The notes under the pieces: model-generated | Databases searched by the model: none | What the model was told of the DNA's origin: nothing | The model's input: the letters and a program-made list of their open reading frames with translations, nothing else | In this document: positions 22,941 through 24,743 of the stretch, piece by piece | How positions within the stretch are numbered: the first letter of the stretch is position 1 | How the letters are laid out: the number at the start of each line of letters is the position of its first letter | Position numbers and translations under genes: made by a program | DNA from: JBBQXK01 sp038251625 | GTDB lineage: Bacteria; Pseudomonadota; Alphaproteobacteria; Rhodobacterales; Rhodobacteraceae | Direction of reading: 5' to 3' | Assembly: GCA_038251625.1 (NCBI GenBank) | Contig: JBBSBE010000049.1 | Coordinates: 1 to 24,743 of the forward strand | Length of the DNA: 24,743 nt

Positions 22941-24017
22941 TCAATACCTCGGCCTCATCCAGCGGTCGGCCAGCTTCATCAGAACGGTCATGAAGAGGAT
23001 GATGAGAACGAGGTACACCATGGCCAGCATCGTGCCATAGCCCACGTTCGACCGGTCCCGGTATTCACGGTAGATGAAGCTGGTCACGCTGTCGGTGGCG
23101 CCGCCGGGGCCGCCTGCGGTGACGGTAATGATGATGTCGGCGAGCTTCAGCTTGAAGATGATGCGGATCAGGATCGCGGTGATCGAGACGGGCAGCATCA
23201 GGGGGAACGTCACCTCCCAGAACCCGCGCCAGGATTTCGCGCCATCCACCTTGGCGGCTTCCTGCACTTCGCGCGGGATCGCCTGCAGGCCGGCAAGGAT
23301 CATGATCATCATGAAGGGGATGAACGTCCAGGCATCCATTGCCATGATGGTCAGCCGGGCGGTGGCGGGGGTCTGAAAGAAGGCTGGGTTGTCAATGCCG
23401 AGGAACCGCGCGAGGCTGGCCAGCGGGCCAAAGCGCGGCTCCAGCATAGACTTGCCCACCATCCAGCTTACCGCGACGGGCGACAGCATCAGGGGCATGA
23501 GGAACGCCACGCGAAAGAATTTACGCGCCCGGATCTGAGCATTCAGCAGCAGCGCAAGGCCGAATGCGATGGCGTATTCCACAAGGATGGCGAGGCAATA
23601 CCACACCATGTTCAAAAGCGCGTTCCAATAGAACGGATCGGCCCACATCTGGCGCAGGTTCGCCATGCCGTTGAACTTGCGCCCGTCGGGCGAGGCGAGG
23701 TTCCAGTCTGAAAACGCGATGCCAAGCCCAAGGATCAGCGGGATGATCGCAAGCGACAGCACGAAGAGGACCGCGGGCAGCACGAAAAGCACCCGCTTGC
23801 CCTGTTCGCCGCGGATCAGCACCTGCCCCCAGCAAAGGCAGATCGCCCAAAGGATGTAGGCGTAAAGCGTGGGCTGCCAGTTGGCCAAACCCAAGGACCA
23901 GACACCGCTGCGATCCAGCGTCTGCGCCAGCGCGACACCTGCCAAAAGCGCCGCCGACCCCCAGATGATCGCGCGGCCAAACGCGCGTCGCCCGGCGGGA
24001 ATATCATCATTTGTCAC
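22941..24017 (-). CDS. Sugar ABC transporter permease, MalF/UgpA-like (CUT1 family)
   Basis: A 358-residue inner-membrane permease. The EAA loop is REVQEAAKVDGAKSWRGFWEVTFPLMLP. Two hydrophobic segments at about 15-35 and 43-63 precede the usual six-segment core, which begins KRVLFVLPAVLFVLSLAIIPLI; eight segments recall MalF. The start is uncertain: I favour GTG at 24017 (VTNDDIPAGRRA) just upstream of the first hydrophobic segment, with no good ribosome site. A longer TTG start at 24089 would run into the hairpin after the binding-protein gene. It is followed immediately by the MalG-like gene. It forms the translocation pore with that protein; the substrate was not identified. Confidence 0.92.
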   Translation of the reverse strand: MTNDDIPAGRRAFGRAIIWGSAALLAGVALAQTLDRSGVWSLGLANWQPTLYAYILWAICLCWGQVLIRGEQGKRVLFVLPAVLFVLSLAIIPLILGLGIAFSDWNLASPDGRKFNGMANLRQMWADPFYWNALLNMVWYCLAILVEYAIAFGLALLLNAQIRARKFFRVAFLMPLMLSPVAVSWMVGKSMLEPRFGPLASLARFLGIDNPAFFQTPATARLTIMAMDAWTFIPFMMIMILAGLQAIPREVQEAAKVDGAKSWRGFWEVTFPLMLPVSITAILIRIIFKLKLADIIITVTAGGPGGATDSVTSFIYREYRDRSNVGYGTMLAMVYLVLIILFMTVLMKLADRWMRPRY

Positions 24018-24065
24018 GATGTGAAGAAGATCGCCCGCTTCCGCCACCAAGCCACCCGATGCAAG

Positions 24066-24103
24066 AAAAGGGGGAGGCCGACGGTGCAATCCGCCGGCCC
24101 CCC
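24066..24103 (-). terminator. Hairpin with T-run between binding-protein and permease genes (attenuator or partial terminator)
   Basis: On the minus strand, a stem of about 13 pairs with a 2-nt bulge and a 6-nt loop (24070-24103) is followed by TTTT (24066-24069). It starts 11 nt after the binding-protein stop. Such elements commonly let the binding protein be made in excess over the permeases, by partial termination or by protecting the upstream mRNA 3' end. Confidence 0.7.
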
Positions 24104-24113
24104 TTGGTTGGTG

Positions 24114-24743
24114 TCAGAGGCCGAGCGAGGCCTTGTAGAGCTTGATCTGGCTGTCGCGCCCGATCTGGTCGGTGATCTTTTCCCAGGCGGCGGCAATCGC
24201 ATCGGCCGTTTCCTGCGCCGATTTGTACTGGCCCGAGTAGCCCTTGGCCAATTCATCTTCGGCGATTGAATAGTATTGAAAGATGCCGGGGATGCGTGGC
24301 TCGAGCGCTGCGTTGGGGTGGTTGTAGCTGTCGAGGTTCGAGCCGAGGTAATCCTCGATGAACGCCCGGTCATAGCCCGCCGCTTCCCATTCGTCGTAGT
24401 TGAACTGCGAGTTGCGGTAGGGCTGGAAGCCGGACGGATAGGCCGCCATCCAGAGCGCGATATCCTTGCCGCCAAGGTGGGCAGCGGCGGACCATGCTGC
24501 CTTCTTCTTCTTTTCGTCGCCGTCCACGGTGGACATCACATAGACGCCCCAGCCAAGGTAGGCCATGTTCGGCGCCTCGTTGTAGCCCTTGTCCCAGGCG
24601 CCGGTCTTGCTGTTCCAGACCTCTTCCGCGCCGGGCAGGATGCCAAAGCCCACCACATCGCCCACGACCGAGCTGTCGCTGGTCTTTGCGTTCGAGCCCA
24701 CGTCGCCCCACCATGTCAGCATGCCGCCCGTGCCCGCCAGGAA
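24114..24743 (-). CDS. Sugar ABC transporter substrate-binding protein (partial, N-terminus beyond the right edge)
   Basis: The C-terminal 209 residues of a family 1 (CUT1-type) extracellular solute-binding protein. The open frame continues through the window edge (FLAGTGGMLTWWGDVGSN...), so the start, signal peptide and first half are missing. Visible family features include DVVGFGILPGAEEVWN, a glycine- and aromatic-rich YLGWGVYVMSTVDGDEKKKKAAWSAAAHL segment, and the helical tail AQETADAIAAAWEKITDQIGRDSQIKLYKASLGL. The protein works in the periplasm and delivers sugar to the two permeases downstream. It heads the visible part of the operon. The binding specificity cannot be read from this fragment. 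Confidence 0.9.
   Translation of the reverse strand, partial: FLAGTGGMLTWWGDVGSNAKTSDSSVVGDVVGFGILPGAEEVWNSKTGAWDKGYNEAPNMAYLGWGVYVMSTVDGDEKKKKAAWSAAAHLGGKDIALWMAAYPSGFQPYRNSQFNYDEWEAAGYDRAFIEDYLGSNLDSYNHPNAALEPRIPGIFQYYSIAEDELAKGYSGQYKSAQETADAIAAAWEKITDQIGRDSQIKLYKASLGL

Noticed and set aside
1..24743. CRISPR arrays, tRNAs, insertion sequences, prophage or defence genes
   Set aside because: No regularly spaced repeats, tRNA cloverleaf, transposase, integrase or phage protein was seen. Every gap is shorter than 300 bp and bounded by identified genes.

Overview
The window is GC-rich, densely packed bacterial DNA. Protein families, alphaproteobacterial-style operons, and a repeated 'GATATTTGAYCAGAGAAGAAG'-type intergenic motif that I associate with Rhodobacteraceae suggest the Rhodobacterales (roseobacter/Rhodobacter group). 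The genus cannot be fixed from sequence alone. No rRNA, tRNA, CRISPR, insertion sequence or phage gene was seen. The region reads as chromosomal housekeeping DNA running into accessory carbohydrate catabolism.

Layout. (1) 1-1410: 5' part of dnaX on the minus strand, running off the left edge. (2) 1639-3899: an AhpD-like peroxidase (minus), diverging from a small membrane protein, a glutathione S-transferase and a LysE-type exporter (plus). (3) 3907-8931: an RND efflux pump (membrane fusion protein plus permease, minus), diverging from a TetR regulator. A promoter with overlapping inverted repeats lies between them. (4) 9057-16622: a nearly complete myo-inositol catabolic locus. It holds a LacI-family regulator, a divergent IolE-like gene, and the operon iolD-iolC-iolB-iolJ-iolG. 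Two almost identical 18-bp palindromes mark a local regulon. (5) 16627-24743: a second sugar-acid locus. A UxaA/GarD-type dehydratase diverges from a GntR/FCD regulator across a 12-bp palindrome, followed by an L-rhamnose-isomerase-like TIM barrel. A minus-strand operon carries a CUT1 sugar ABC transporter (binding protein, two permeases), an aldo/keto reductase of the L-fucose dehydrogenase type, and a COG3618 lactonase.

How the genes work together. In the inositol block, IolG oxidises myo-inositol, IolE dehydrates the inosose, IolD opens the ring, IolB isomerises, IolC phosphorylates and IolJ cleaves to DHAP plus malonate semialdehyde. IolA/MmsA and an inositol transporter are not in the window. 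In the second block, uptake, aldose oxidation, lactone hydrolysis and aldonate dehydration form a non-phosphorylative oxidative route. The C. jejuni L-fucose locus likewise pairs a UxaA-type dehydratase with an amidohydrolase. The actual sugar is not determined, and no terminal aldolase or dehydrogenase is visible.

The most interesting points are the LacI palindrome pair, the undetermined sugar route with its RhaI-like isomerase, and the RND permease lacking two of the three canonical proton-relay residues. Other points are the possibly leaderless GntR gene and a 23-bp repeat that both ends one gene and leads the next.
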